This document shows, in pieces, positions 1-13,100 of a stretch of 64,000 nucleotides of DNA. The notes beneath the pieces are model-generated. The model ran no database searches, had not been told where the DNA came from, and was given only the letters and a program-made list of their open reading frames with translations. This stretch comes from Euborellia annulipes (taxonomy: Eukaryota > Arthropoda > Insecta > Dermaptera > Anisolabididae). The translations under genes were made by a program, and so were the position numbers. The first letter of the stretch is position 1; every line of letters starts with the position of its first letter. The DNA is taken from the NCBI GenBank assembly GCA_023213315.1, contig JAKCPI010001944.1, forward strand, positions 124,001-188,000, in the 5' to 3' direction.

Positions 1-470
1 TTATCTTGATCAAAATTAAAGCTAAAACAAGACCCACCTGATATTTATAAACCTACCAGATCAGATGCCATGGAATTTATTGCTACTATCATCTAACAGC
101 TGGACCAGGAAATAATGGATAAAAAGAACGGAGTGATCTCCTTGTTTGATTCATTTGAACTCTGAAAGTTGTAGAAGCTATGCCGTTTCGAAATATAAAT
201 AATAAATAAGCTAAATTGAGAAATCTTTTCCAATAAATAAAACATGTAATGTCATTTTAAGTGTTCTTTTTTTTTGTTTTCGAAATTCCAGATTCAATCA
301 ATGGTGTAGTCATTTCCATTTACAATAAATACTTTGAAATTTTCATTGTAGAGACATCTGATGTCTGAGTTTTATTTGAGCATTTATTGAAGATTTTTCT
401 GGGACCCTCACTCTACTAGCCCAAAAGGCTTACTTAGACATTTTATTCTTTTACTTTACTAACTATTATT
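1..470. other. Unassigned edge sequence
   Basis: AT-rich DNA left of the first foldback element. Plus-strand frame 2 near 20-175 has a protein-like stretch (DPPDIYKPTRSDAMEF) broken by stops, which I cannot assign. No XPO1 exon is seen here. Confidence 0.2.
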
Positions 471-544
471 TATCTTAGAAAAATGACAGGAGGTCGCAGT
501 CAGGAAGGAGTGTTTCTAAATCAATTAAACTCCTAAAGATTCGC

Positions 545-579
545 GACGTTTCGGTCCAAATTGATTTGACCATCATCAG
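545..579 (-). ncRNA. Hammerhead-ribozyme-like motif
   Basis: On the minus strand: CTGATGA, one T, helix II GGTC/GACC closing a ten-base loop, GAAAC, then GTC. Helix I can form partly between GATT upstream and AATC downstream. The core is canonical except for the extra base before helix II and a minimal helix III. Confidence 0.6.
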
Positions 580-1050
580 ACAATCGGATACAATAGATTT
601 TTATTCAAAATTAATATTATTTTTTTAACAATTAAAAATATTACAATTGTTGTTATTTTTTAGTATATAAAAAAAATCGATTAGAAAATTTTTAATGTTG
701 TATAAATTATCATTTAATATTTAAAGTCATAAATAACTGTCCATCATTCGGAATAATTGGAAATAATGAAAATCAAAAATTAGCAGGAAAAAAAGATTAG
801 ATATTAATAGATAATCAGGGCCACTTTAATAAAGAGAAATATTTGAAAAAATTGTCATTGCTCCTCACATCTCTAAGCCTTGCGAATGCCTAATAGCAAA
901 ATTATAATTTTAAATGTTATTAACAATTTCAAACCAAAATATATTTATATATACATTTACATATGACAACTGTTAGTATAAAATAAAAAATAACAACCAT
1001 TTTTGTTAATAATATTAATTTTGAATAAAATAATATTGTAGCCTGATTTC

Positions 1051-1085
1051 CTGATGATGGTCAAATAAATTTGGACCGAAACGTC
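1051..1085 (+). ncRNA. Hammerhead-ribozyme-like motif
   Basis: Plus-strand partner of the 545-579 unit: CTGATGA at 1051-1057, T, GGTC (1059-1062) pairing with GACC (1074-1077), GAAAC at 1078-1082, GTC at 1083-1085. Helix I pairs C1050 with G1086 and GATT (1044-1047) with AATC (1089-1092) around a 2x2 internal loop, a layout known in natural type I hammerheads. Confidence 0.62.
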
Positions 1086-1619
1086 GCCAATCTTTGGAAG
1101 TTCCATTGATTTAGAGGCACTCCTTTCTGGCTGCCACCTCCTGCCATTGTTCTAAGATACCAGTCACAGCCAGCCATTTCCACACACGGAAATATAACTA
1201 TTATATATATATATATTAAATTGGTATTTTGGTTAATAAGAAAAACTTGACATTAATTTACTTTACAAAACATCTCTTTTCAAAAAAATGCAAAACTCTA
1301 GGTGGTTCTTATTTGTCTTAGTATCTTATATAAAATGTATTTTATTTTTATTAGTATAATCAAAATATTATAGATCAGCGTTTTCCAACCTTTTTTTGAC
1401 TCGCACCACAAGGTAGTACATCTCGCTAATTGTACCATTTGGTAAAAATTATTCTATTCTGAAATTTGTTATAGAGACTGTATTTTATTTGCATTATAAA
1501 TTGTATAGGGTGTCCATATATTCACTTCACATAACGAGAAATTACATTGAAACACGTCTAAACGTCACGCTGGATTATAAACTTACTGTAACATACTCGT
1601 ATATATATGCAAGTGTTTG

Positions 1620-1745
1620 TTCGAGGAGGAGGCGATTAGCCAAGGGGATAAGTAGTTAATTCTGAGGCGAAAATAACTCGAATTGAAATCCACCTCTGGC
1701 AAAAAATTATCCAATTCTACAGTATTTGAGATGCCTCCACCTGAG
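1620..1745 (+). repeat. Degenerate tRNA-derived SINE-like segment
   Basis: It has a TTAGCCAAGGGGATAAG stretch like an A box and GAATTGAAATCC like a decayed B box. Related starts recur near 3005-3070 and 3808-3870. Too degraded to classify. Confidence 0.3.
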
Positions 1746-3004
1746 GAAGGAAAAGAGAACCCACCTCAGTATTATTCCCATGAAAACTACTCCTCAGAGT
1801 AAACAAAACGTGTCAGATATGACACTTTGACTGAAAGAAGAAAGAATTTGTTCGAAGTTTCATATTTATCCTTTAATTTGTCATATTTCGGAAAAAACGT
1901 TTCTATGATTTTTTATGTCCGCCTTTATTGCTTATTTTTCGTGTACCACAAACCAGCAACTCACTCTGTTATAGATTGTCATCAATTAGAAATTTTCAGT
2001 TTTTAAATAAAATTAAACCCGAGTCAATCTGAAAATTGTACAAAACTCACAACATGACAGACACAAGGTCAGAGAATTTGCAACTTACTTTCTCATTTAT
2101 AGTGATAATAAAATAAAAATTTCGAAAATTTTTTTTCATTTTTTTGTGGAAAGAAATTTATTTTACGTTTAAATATAGGTCATTAACCACAACGCTTGAC
2201 TTTTTAAAATGCACATGAAAAAGTGAAAATATTTCCGTTATAAATTTATGCCAAAAACTCTTCTTGTTTTATCTATTGTAATATGACATAGATTAATATT
2301 AAGATGACACTAGCAAATAAAAACAAACAAGAATTTATTTGATGGTTATCAATAATGAGAAAGATTGGGTTGAGGAGTTTTCTTTATCAAATATTGTTTC
2401 AAATTTGACTTTTGATATTTTATATATATATCTCACTATCATTCTATATATTCTTTATATGCTAATTTGTTTCTGCCATCGTTCTTACATTGTATAATTT
2501 TATGTATAACATTTTGTGAGAATCAAATAGGAAGAATAAAATGAGCAAGCAGCTAATTATATTTCAATTTATTAATAAATATTATATTGTCATATGTATT
2601 TTTTAAATTTCAATGCAATGAAATGAGGATGACTGTATTTAAGTAATTATAGCCTAAATACTATAATTGCAGTTTTTTAAAGTGAATTAATGAAATCAAT
2701 TGTGTTGGCTAATGCACTTTAATTAAAAATAAACAATTTAAATGTAAAAACAAAGAATAAATAAAAATTTATGATTAATTTAAAAATAAATATTTTATAA
2801 TATAGTTAAATTTATAAGCAACAACATGACTATGAGATCCCCGAAAACAAATGCTTCATTTCTATTTAATTTGAATATTTTAACAAATAAATATGAAATG
2901 AAGTGTTTCAAAAATATGAGACATGGTCTCATAAGTTTCAATAATTTGATTAAAAAATCAATTTTTAATTGAGCCTATGGTTGACAATTTAAATCTAATT
3001 AGAG

Positions 3005-3075
3005 AGAGGGCTCATGGCTAATCGGATAAGCTGCGGATTACTAATCTAGATTTGCTCTGTAATTGGAGTTAATTA
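3005..3075 (+). repeat. Degenerate SINE-like segment
   Basis: ATGGCTAATCGGATAAG resembles a tRNA A box and matches the start of the 3808-3870 segment. No good B box. Confidence 0.25.
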
Positions 3076-3220
3076 AACTCTATTTAGAGATAGGAAAATT
3101 AAAAAAAAAAAATTTCAAATATTTTCAATGAAATTATTTAGGATTGCTTTAAATAGGGTCTTATTTTGTGTATGAGAAATTTTTGTTTTGCTCTATTAGA
3201 TAAAGAATCCCAAATCCTTG

Positions 3221-3655
3221 GTATTTCAACTTTTGCTTGGGGGGGGAGGGGAGGGCAAACTTTTTTCTTAAAATTTACTTGCAAATATTTTGGAGTTTAG
3301 GCTTTCCACAGTTATCATTAATAAAAGAATTTGATTTTCGGTTTAACTGTGGTTTATTTGTAAAAATTACAACGTTTCGGCCACTCATTCTGTTAGAAGG
3401 CCACAGAATGAGTGGCCGAAACGTCGTAATTTTTACAAATAAACCACAGTTAAGCTGAAAATCAAATTCTTTTATTAATTACTTACAAATAGCTAGCTCA
3501 AATTTGGCTAAAAGATATTTAATTAAATAAATTTTTCAATTTTTTATAGTTTATTTATAATTGAGATATTTTATTTAGAATAATATAAAATTTAAAAAAG
3601 ATCAGAGCCCTTAGGGGGGGAAGAGGGGGGGTCATTTGCCCCCTCCCCTCCCCAA
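3221..3655 (+). mobile_element. G/C-homopolymer MITE copy carrying a nested foldback
   Basis: The left part (poly-G run at ~3240, then TTAAAATTTACTTGCAAAT) and the right part (CAAATTTGGC ... poly-G/poly-C at 3615-3650) match copies at 26705-26965 and, inverted, 61045-61281. A ~190-bp palindrome (3290-3480) interrupts it. The outer hAT-like ends have been lost in this copy. Confidence 0.55.
3290..3480. mobile_element. Compact foldback with degenerate hammerhead-like units
   Basis: A near-perfect palindrome, arms about 70 bp, centred near 3398. Both arms contain GGCCGAAACGT; helix II GGCCAC/GTGGCC is perfect on the plus strand, but the upstream core reads CTGTTAGA, so cleavage activity is doubtful. 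It is inserted in the G/C-homopolymer MITE and splits its conserved interior. Confidence 0.55.
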
Positions 3656-3807
3656 ATTACTCCTCCGTTCTCTGGCATGGCACACAAAAAGAGAAAAATT
3701 GAGATTTATCAGATAAATGTGAATCATAAAAAAAATTATTTTTTTGACTATCGATGTCAGAACAAAAAAGTGAATTTATTTTATTCAAAGCAACTTAATT
3801 ACAATAA

Positions 3808-3870
3808 AGGAGGATCATGATTAATCGGATACGATTCTAGAATTGAAACAAATTCCGGGTTTATCCACTT
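3808..3870 (+). repeat. Degenerate SINE-like segment
   Basis: Shares ATTAATCGGATA with the segment at 3005 and has AATTGAAACAAATTCC in place of a B box. The donor-like TTACC near 3868 belongs to this repeat, not to an XPO1 exon. Confidence 0.25.
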
Positions 3871-4198
3871 ACCTTAAGAAAATTATCTAACATTGCCAAT
3901 GTCTGCTTCTAGGGTAGCTAAGTGAGGGATAACTCACCCCTTGGTAGGGTCTCAAACCTCAACTTTAAAGGCCCGAATGTGTTCTCTGATAACAGCCACT
4001 TTAACCTAATCTAACTTAATTAAAAAACAATTTATTCAGCATTCTGTATTTTCTTCGTGCTAGATAAATTTTAAATAAAAAATATATTTTCAAATTCTCT
4101 AATATTTATTGAAAATATAGAAACAAATTTTTCTATAGTATTTATTTAATTTCCTTAGTTATTTGCATGTTTAGAATAAATGAGAAATGAGTACTTAC

Positions 4199-7100
4199 TT
4201 GCAGTATGGGATGTGTCCGTAACTACTGAGAATATATGTTGTAATATATCTAAAAAATATGTTTGGTAGAACCCTTGAGCTGCCTGTTCATGTTGTTCTA
4301 CATTTTGAAGTAGTTGAAAAAGTATCTAAAAAAAGGTCTTATTATTTAAAAAAATTTCTTAGTTTTTACTTTTTAAAATTATTTTTAATTATTTACCTGT
4401 AAGCCAATATCTGCTACATTTCGCATTGTATGTTTGAATGCCCAAATTACTGAATCAAGTACGAGTTTAAATTGACCTGGCGGGATACTAAGGAACGCCG
4501 GGAAGCAGTAATTGTTCACGGCCTAATATAGAAAAAATAGATAAATATTATAGATAGCATGATTACAAGTTTTAGAGCGGAGAAAAATAGAAATTTAAAT
4601 ATTTAAAATCGAGAAGAGAGTGCTAGTTTGCCTTGGCTTAAAAGATTTCACTCTGAATATCGTCTGTATATTATCTACATTTTTTCAAATAAAATTGTCA
4701 ATACAGTAGATAATTGGTCCAATGAACTTAAAGTTTTATCATTACGTCTTAAATTAATTTATTGTGATGTCATGACATAACAATTTATAACGTATCATTA
4801 ATAAAACAATATAACTTTCAGCTTTTTCCTGTCCTTTTTCCGTGACTCACAAGTGAATTGCTTTCCAATCTTTCCAACAATAAATTGGTATAGATTTTGC
4901 TTTAATAAAGAAATCCAAATTAAATGTTTTCGGCCCAGTATATATTTATTCTTTTGACAGTTCGATTCCAGACTTCCGGCGCATGCGTAGTGAAGATCAT
5001 ATGCCCAGTAACGTAAAAAAATACGCTTTTCATTAATGCGCATGCGCCTAGATGCTTAATCAAACTATGCTTCTCCTTTTGTTTTTATTTTCTTCCTGGC
5101 TGCATGCGACTATTGGTCATTATAGGTCTTCGGACCTTATGCACCCATTCCAAAAAAAAAAAAAAAAAAAAAAAAAGGGAGATAGGGAGGGACATTAAGC
5201 TGAGAGAATTAGCGAGGATATTGTCGAATAAAGTGGAACGGTGAGGATGGTTGTCCGCCATCTTACCATGATCATAACTTTGACACCTTGCATTAGAAAC
5301 TGTGTACAACGTACATGAAATAACTAGCGAATAACTATTGAATAAATAATTAATAATATCATATAATATAAATATATAAGGAATGTTTTTATGATTATTT
5401 GGTCCTTATTCATCTTATATCGAAGTTAAATATTTAATATTTTTAACATAATTTTAAAATTTATTGACAACTCTCTTTGAGGTTAAAACTTTTATTTTTA
5501 TATTTCTTCACTATCAAATAAGTAGTTTTTTAACATTATTTATTTATTTCTATAGATTTTTTTTTCAAAAGGAAGAATAATGGTTAGTTATTCGGCTTAT
5601 GGTTGTTCCAATCGTAGCGATCCACAAGACAAAAAGCAAAAGACAAAAAATAGAAGAAACTTCAAAGAAGATAACTTTTCACTAGTATGTATACATTATA
5701 TGCAAAATTACATAAGATGCCTAAAAGGTTTATTCGCCTGATTTGGCTCCGTCGCACTTCTGGCTGTTTACCAAACTGAAGCGGCCCTTCCGAGGCCATC
5801 GTTTTGACACGATTGACAAGATAAAAGCCGCATCGCTGAAGGAATTAAAGACCATCCCGGAAATCGAGTATAACAATTGTTTCGAAGATTGGAAAAAAAC
5901 GTTGGCATAAGTGTATTATTGCTGAAGGGGACTGACTACTTTGGAAGATGAAATAAATTTGGAAAAATCTTAAATTTAAACTTGCTATTTTAGAGAGTTT
6001 ATTTTTCAATTTTTATAAGGAAAAAAAAACATTTCAAATAGTTTATATCACTTGATTAGGTAATTTTTGAGCTCTTAATTATTTACTCTCTCTATTATTT
6101 ACTTTTTTTCTAATTTTAATATTTTTGTGAACTAAAAACTTAAAAAAATATAATTTTAAATAGTCCGTTTTTTCGTTTTTTTATTTAGGGGGCAGTAAAA
6201 TATTTTTTTTTTTTTTTTTTTTATATAAAATATTTTTTTTTTTTTTTTTATATAAAACATTCACACTTTTTTCTCATTCACACTTCCAATTACACACACA
6301 TTCATACAGTGTTTTCGGCAACTTAGGCCATTTAAGACTTTTGGCGATAACCGTTATGAATATATATTATTTAGGGTCCAGGCATTCTTATTTAGGTCAT
6401 TTGGTATCCAAATGGCTTAAATAAAATCATCGGACTGCCTGGGGTCCGAACCCGCGACGTTTGGTATACTAGGTTAGCACGCTAACCTCTACTCCAAGCC
6501 CCAGTAAAATATTGAAAATAATAACTAAGTATAATTTTACATTGGGCTCAATGGATATTTCAATAGCCTGGTCATGGAAGTGACGTAGGCGGTCGACATT
6601 TTTCTCAGCTCAATGTTCCTCCCTACCTTCCTGAGTCAGTACAAGCTGCATATACCTTTTTTCATAAAAGGTATATCTAATTTTCTATTTCAAAGCATTG
6701 CATTTTAAGTGAAACTTTCTTTGGTAATTCCACCTAAAAAATATAACTTGTACTTTTCTGGAACAATAAAGATTTGCTCAGAGTGAAATCTTTTCAAGTC
6801 AACTTTTTTTCACTATTTAAATTATGCCATTTTCACTACGCCCAATATATATGTAAAGAGATAATTATAACACACTATTAAATTCAGATTTTTGTTGTTT
6901 AACTATTTATATAAATAATACAATGATTTTGTTCATCATACTATTTAGATAAATGTATAAATTAATTAATATTATTTATTAAGAAAGTCAAACAAAAATA
7001 TAAATATTTAATAGTGATAAAAAAATAGTGAAGGCATTTTCAAATTAGAAATGATTTTTTTTTTTTTTAACTTAATTAAATGGCCGTTGGAAAAACCAAT

Positions 7101-10100
7101 GGCAAAGTAAGTGTGTTTCAAATATAGGAACCCAAGAAATAAAAAACAATTTTTTTTTTAATCGGGGCATAAATCTGACTTCTTATTCTCCGAGATCATT
7201 ATGCACTGGTACAAATTGTAAATGTGACCAGTGACTCTGATCTCGGTTTAGAAATTATTTAAATTTATAAAATTTATTAAAACCGACAATTATTGATTAT
7301 TAGAATTAAAATTAAGTAAAACAATTAAACACTAGGTTCTTTGTTTTCACGGTTTTATTAATTATAAAATTAACACTTGATCCTATTTCGGGAACAATTT
7401 CTTGTCATCATTAGGGCTGTGCAAAATTATCGATTAATCGATTATTTACCAATTATTTAAAAAATAATCGATTATTAAAAAATATAATCGATTATTTCCC
7501 ATAATCGATTATAAAAAAGACCCGATTATTTCCCTATTAAAAAAAAGTCAGAAAAATTTACTAAAAAAAAAAAGGTCGAATGAAATTGATTTAATCGAGT
7601 ATGGGAAAATAATCGATTATTTTTCATAATCAATTAATAGGAATAATCTATTAATTTTCATAATCGATAATTGATTATTTTTTTCCATAATCAAAACCCC
7701 AAGTTAAGTTAAATTACCTACATTTGATGGAAAAATAGAAAACTGGGAATTATTATATGTATGAAAGGTAACCTTGCATATAAACATAATGTTTCAACTA
7801 GAGCCCATTCATTCTCACAACATTGATACTTCAAGTTGGAATTTATTAATTATTCTTGCCTTAATGAAGTGGTGTGATGCCACCACTCTTCATCCCTGGT
7901 TATTAAATAACCCAAGAAAAAATGTTCCTGAATACGAGTCACTTGTCGAGTAATTAAGTACCGGAGTTCAAACTCTTAAAACAACCTCACACAATGAGAT
8001 TAATAAAATCCAATCATCTTCGCATGACAATATTAATAAAAATCTGGTGTGACTGGAGCACAGCACACAATTTTCTCTTATCTTTCGGTAAGAGAAAGTT
8101 GTGCAGCGTGCTGATCACACCAGATTTTTTGTGTCGAGATATATTTAGTTTTTCTCATAGGACCTTACTTCCAAACTTGCATTTTAATGTTAAATGCTCA
8201 GTTGACTAGCGCAGTTGGTACCATTTCTTCTAATGTATAATGTATTAGAATGTAAGCACTTCTAAAGATGACAATAAATTGTTGAAATACGAATCAAATG
8301 TTAATTTTATGATTAATAAAACCTTTAAAACAATTAACCTAGAGTTTAAATTGTATTTTTAATTTTAATTTAATAAATGTTTCATAATACTTACGGAGGA
8401 AAGTTTAAAACTTATTGATGATTAGATTGAATTTTGATAGTAGATGGGATTCATAAGTTTTGAATAAATCATTTTTTCACCTAAAAAATTTATTCTAAAA
8501 TAGCTTAAATTTGCCTATTTTTTTCACTTTTTCCTCTTTCTGACACTTCCTGCTGCTCAAAACCCGTCCCAGTAAAAACATGCAGCAACAGTAGATATTT
8601 AGTTGAATAATGGTAAGACTGTTATTGATTGCGATCAAATCTAATTTAACACTAAACTCCCAACATTAATATACCTAATAATAGAATGAGAAAAATTTAA
8701 TCGTACGTGAAGTAATAGGAAGAAATTAGTTCTGTGTTCAGGGTATTCCTCGAAGTCTTTGTTTATCATCTCTAGAGTACACTCAAAAACGGCATCAAAT
8801 ATCTTGGGAACGTGCGGTGTTATATGTCGTTCAAGTTTATTGATTATAGAGGCCATTGCATACAATACTTCAGGCTCTCTTGCAGCAGGCATCGTAGCTC
8901 GTTTGTAGTCCACAAGAACAGCATCCAGAAGAGGAGGGATGAAATTGTCCATGACCTGTATAGCAGATTTCATTATAATTTATATAATAATCTTTTTGAC
9001 ATAAATGAAAGAGTATATTTTACATTTTGTGGCTAGTTGCCCTAGATTAGTAAAATATTGTGATTATCTCTTCACAGAAAATATTTAAATGTTGCACTTT
9101 CGCATAATCTGAATTATTTACAATTTGAGAGATTATTTACTTATTATGGGGGTTTTTAATTATAGACACATTTTGTATTAATTATTTAATAAAAAATATA
9201 AATACGTTTGTATCTAACTTCATAGAAATCACTGTAGATGGCGCTTAAGTTTGTGTCTAACTTCATAGAAATCACTGTAGATGGCGCTGACGTTGCTGTA
9301 TATAAAATGCACGTAACTGTCCCTTAGAGATTAGTTCACTTGAATCTGAGCAAGTGTACAGTACTTGAAAACGACTGCAGAATATACAGTCGAAACGTTG
9401 TACAATATTTATATTTTTAATAAATAATTAATACAAAAAGTGGTTTATAATTAAAAACTCCCATAATAATAATAATAAATCAAACCACAAAAGCTTTAAT
9501 AAAGATTATTTACTGTTGGATACGAGACAAGTGAAATTGAGAATTTGTTTCTTAATAGTTGGCTGGTCCAAAATAGGCTTTGGGTTTGTTTATTTTAAAA
9601 AGATGTATCATTTTAGGTTGAGGCAATTAAGTGGGACAATTTAAGCATATTTTTGTAATAACATGGTTTATCTAAATATTTTATCTGGAATACATACCGA
9701 AAGAGTTATAGTTTTGATTTATTTCGTGAACAAATTAATTTATTTTAAAAATAACGTACTAAAAAGGCGTTCTTCCAAATATACACATTTTCAGACATTC
9801 ATTCAGGTTCAAGACATTTCCACAAGGAGGCGGAGAAATTAAGTTGGACCATATTGAAGCACGGTTTACATTGGTTTTCTTCCCAGATTTTCAGATCTTA
9901 AGGCATATGATTATTTTTGTGAGAGAATCTGAAAGACAAGGTGTTTGTTTTGATTTAAAAACATTTACCGACAACGAAATACAATAGATTTGAGAAGTTG
10001 CTGCCTCTCATGTGATGAACAACTTCGTTTCACTCCATAAACGCAGTGTGTGCTTTTCGGAGGACGCCATTTAAATAATAGGCAGGAAGAGAGGATGTCA

Positions 10101-13100
10101 GCCAACAGGAGAGCCTCTATCAAATAAAAATCTCTTCGTACCTATTATTTTAATCGTTGAACAGCCACTTCTCTCATGGAAGCCATTTAAGTAAGATGTT
10201 TTTTTTAAATAATTTTGTTTACGGTATAATACAAAACTGTAACTCTTCTAGTATATACCCGTATTCCAGATAAGATATTAAATTAACCACATTTTTTTCG
10301 ATTAATATTTTATCCCACTTGATTACCCCAACCTATTGTTGCTTGACTGCTAGGATAAGTGCAATATTAGTTTTCCATTAATTTTACTCTGTTGATATTA
10401 TTATTTGAAGTTTTAGTAATAATAAAAAAGTAAAATTACCATGATATGATCGTTGGAACGATATATCCAATTAGAGATCAATTTCAAAGTTTCTTTTTTT
10501 ACAACCAGCATACTTTTTATTAAGGGTTGCTGGGTGACCCCTTCTCCGTTCATTGCAATTGCATGGTTAATATTATTGGACATTACTTTATAAACATTAA
10601 GCATATCCAAATATATTCTTCCAAGCTGAAAAAAAAAGAAAAATATTCAAGATTAAAGTGTATTCAGATAAAACTCATATCACTAAACTAATAAAAACTA
10701 TATAACTATTAAGATTATTAATAAGTAAAATTTAATTGAAATGAGATATAAGTATTTACACCCAGAGAAAAAACATTACCTGCTGAACATAAGGATGTCC
10801 TAGAGCTTTGCAAGCTCTCACGTTCGTTTTTAGTATTGATGCTAAGTGTTTAACCGCATCTTGATCCTTAAGCACATCAACATTCTGGAAAAAAAAACAA
10901 TTTTAAAGTTTAAATAAAAATAAAAGTAAACAAAAGAAATGGAACTTACTTTGCTCGCTTGGCCTATAATATCATCCCAAACTTGATTAGGGAGCATCAT
11001 ATATTTCTCGATAAGTGCATCTTGTGCGGCTTGATCACTTTGTGCATTAATCATATAACCCACAGCCTCATAAAATGTATGAATCTGAATACAAAAGAAA
11101 AATAATTTAAATTTAAAGATTTCTAAATAATTGAAGACAATATTCCTAAAAAATGAGGTTTAAGCCATTGATTAAATATTAAATAATATTTGTGTTAAAA
11201 TTGGATCTTTCTTTAAAAATTCAATCCATTGATTAATATCTTTACTAGAGGTATCCATTCGCTAAAAAGTTTATTATAAACACTAAAATACTTGATAAAA
11301 GTGAAAAAATATCATCTACATGTATATACTACTCGAGTTCGTGCGAGGATCTTTATGAAAATTCATATTTACATCTCAAATAAGAGTAGTGAATTTGATA
11401 AACTTTTGTAAAGATTCATTCACCAATTTATTGATGATACATAATTGTCCATTTATTGAGTTGTTCGAAAAGTAATTGTTGTAAAGTTATTATCTTTATG
11501 GCGCATACTCATATATTGACATTGTTCTTTTTTCTATGATTGAGAATTGGTTTTTGTAATTACGTTTGTTTTGCTCACGATTAAATCTTTATCTCAAATC
11601 CTCTCTGTATTTATTTCCTAATGTTTCTTCCTTAAAATAAGAACCCAAGTAGCGACATAACAGTAATTTAGTTTTTACTTTTTTTCCAACAAAGGACTTA
11701 ATTGTATTTTTTCACAGCTAACTTCATAATTAAGCCGCATAATCATTATATATTTTGACAGCTGATATAGCATGGCTTTCTTATGAAAAAGATGGATTGA
11801 TTCTAGGGAGTAGTTTTTTGTTGGAGTCCATTCAAATATGGAAAGTAAAAAGCAGCATTTTCGGTATATTTTACTTTTGTACTATAGAAAAGGTATAAAT
11901 GCTGTTCAAGCAAGAAAAATATTATTTAAATTTATCGAATTCGAGAGTTCATGATCATTTAAAACATCTAGGTTTAATCTTAAAGCTCGAGATCAGGGGC
12001 GTATATAAGGGGGGGGGGGGGGGCGAGGGGGCCCGGGCCCCCCCCGAAACTTCCCAAACACATATACATATATAGGGATATACAGACATCAGCGCAACAA
12101 ATTTTTCTGCAGGGTGGAAAACTTTGATTCCGCAAAAGAAAAAATGTTCCGCAAAAAATTTCGTGTGAAAAAAAATATAGTTTCTTAAAAAAAATTTTTC
12201 TCAAAAAAATTTTTGAGTTCGGGCCCCCCCCCCGAAAAAAATTTTTATATACGCCCCTGCTCGAGATATATGGATTCCTCATGTTCTTAGGCGTTGACGT
12301 CTGTGATTTGCTTCCTAGGCGTTTCAAAAGATCATGAACTGTGGAATTCGATAAATTTAATCTCCATCAAAAAACTACTGCGTAGAATTAAACGAACTGT
12401 TTCACAAGAAGGCCTTGCTATATCAGATGTAAAAATATATAATGATTATGCGGAATAAGTGTGAAGTTAGCTGTGAAAAAATTAAATTAATTCTTTTGTT
12501 TGAAAGGTTATATTTGCCGAGATTTGCAGAATTTTCTTAATTTGAAATGTTTAAAAGAATGAAATGATTGTCTTCTGCTGGAATATAAATTCTGTTGATT
12601 AGTTTCTGTAATTAAATAAATAAATCAACAGAATTTATATTCCAGCAGAAGACAACCATTTCATTCTTTTAAACATTTCAAACTCTTTTGTTGGGAAAAA
12701 ACGAATTTATTTTCCGAACAACCCAATAATATAAACACAACAAATCATAATTTTTGAGAGGATGTATGCTCAAAATGGCTTTAGCTTCTGCACACTCAGC
12801 AACAAATGCGAAATGGCATGGAAAAATAAAGGAATAACATTGTAGTAAGTATGTTGATAAACTTTAACGGTCTGAGATCTAAAAGATTTTAATAAAATAA
12901 ATATATAAATTATTTATATATTTTATTTGGGCTGAAAAGACCTATCTCCTTTCCTTACTACTATTTGCACAGTCCTGGTGAGTTGAATGATTTAAATGTT
13001 CTCTTTACTATTCAACGTATTTATCAACACACACACCCTCTTAATGTATTATTTTTAATTATAAAATATATTATAAATACCTGCTGTGATTGGAGATCAC

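Larger units (their letters stand above)
475..1160. mobile_element. Palindromic element with two outward-facing hammerhead-like units
   Basis: Terminal inverted arms of about 110 bp (475-590 against 1045-1160) flank ~450 bp of AT-rich DNA. Each arm carries a hammerhead-like motif, the left on the minus strand and the right on the plus strand. No coding capacity is seen. It resembles a deleted Penelope-like element with inverted termini; the family is inferred from the ribozyme motif only. Confidence 0.6.
11456..12726 (+). mobile_element. Palindromic, decayed mariner flanked by TA
   Basis: The ends are TTGAGTTGTTCG and its inverse, CCGAACAACCCAA, each next to TA. A mariner start lies at 11834-11926 (frame [19 protein letters not shown], the helix-turn-helix block). 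A later block (...[12 protein letters not shown], the WVPHEL region) is split by a nested hAT MITE. 12320-12505 is an inverted copy of 11690-11958, so the element is a rearranged foldback and not a simple deletion. A second foldback sits at 12541-12682. No intact transposase. Confidence 0.75.

Noticed and set aside
8812..9036. Plus-strand reading frame over XPO1 exon 15
   Set aside because: It is the antisense of a well-conserved XPO1 exon.
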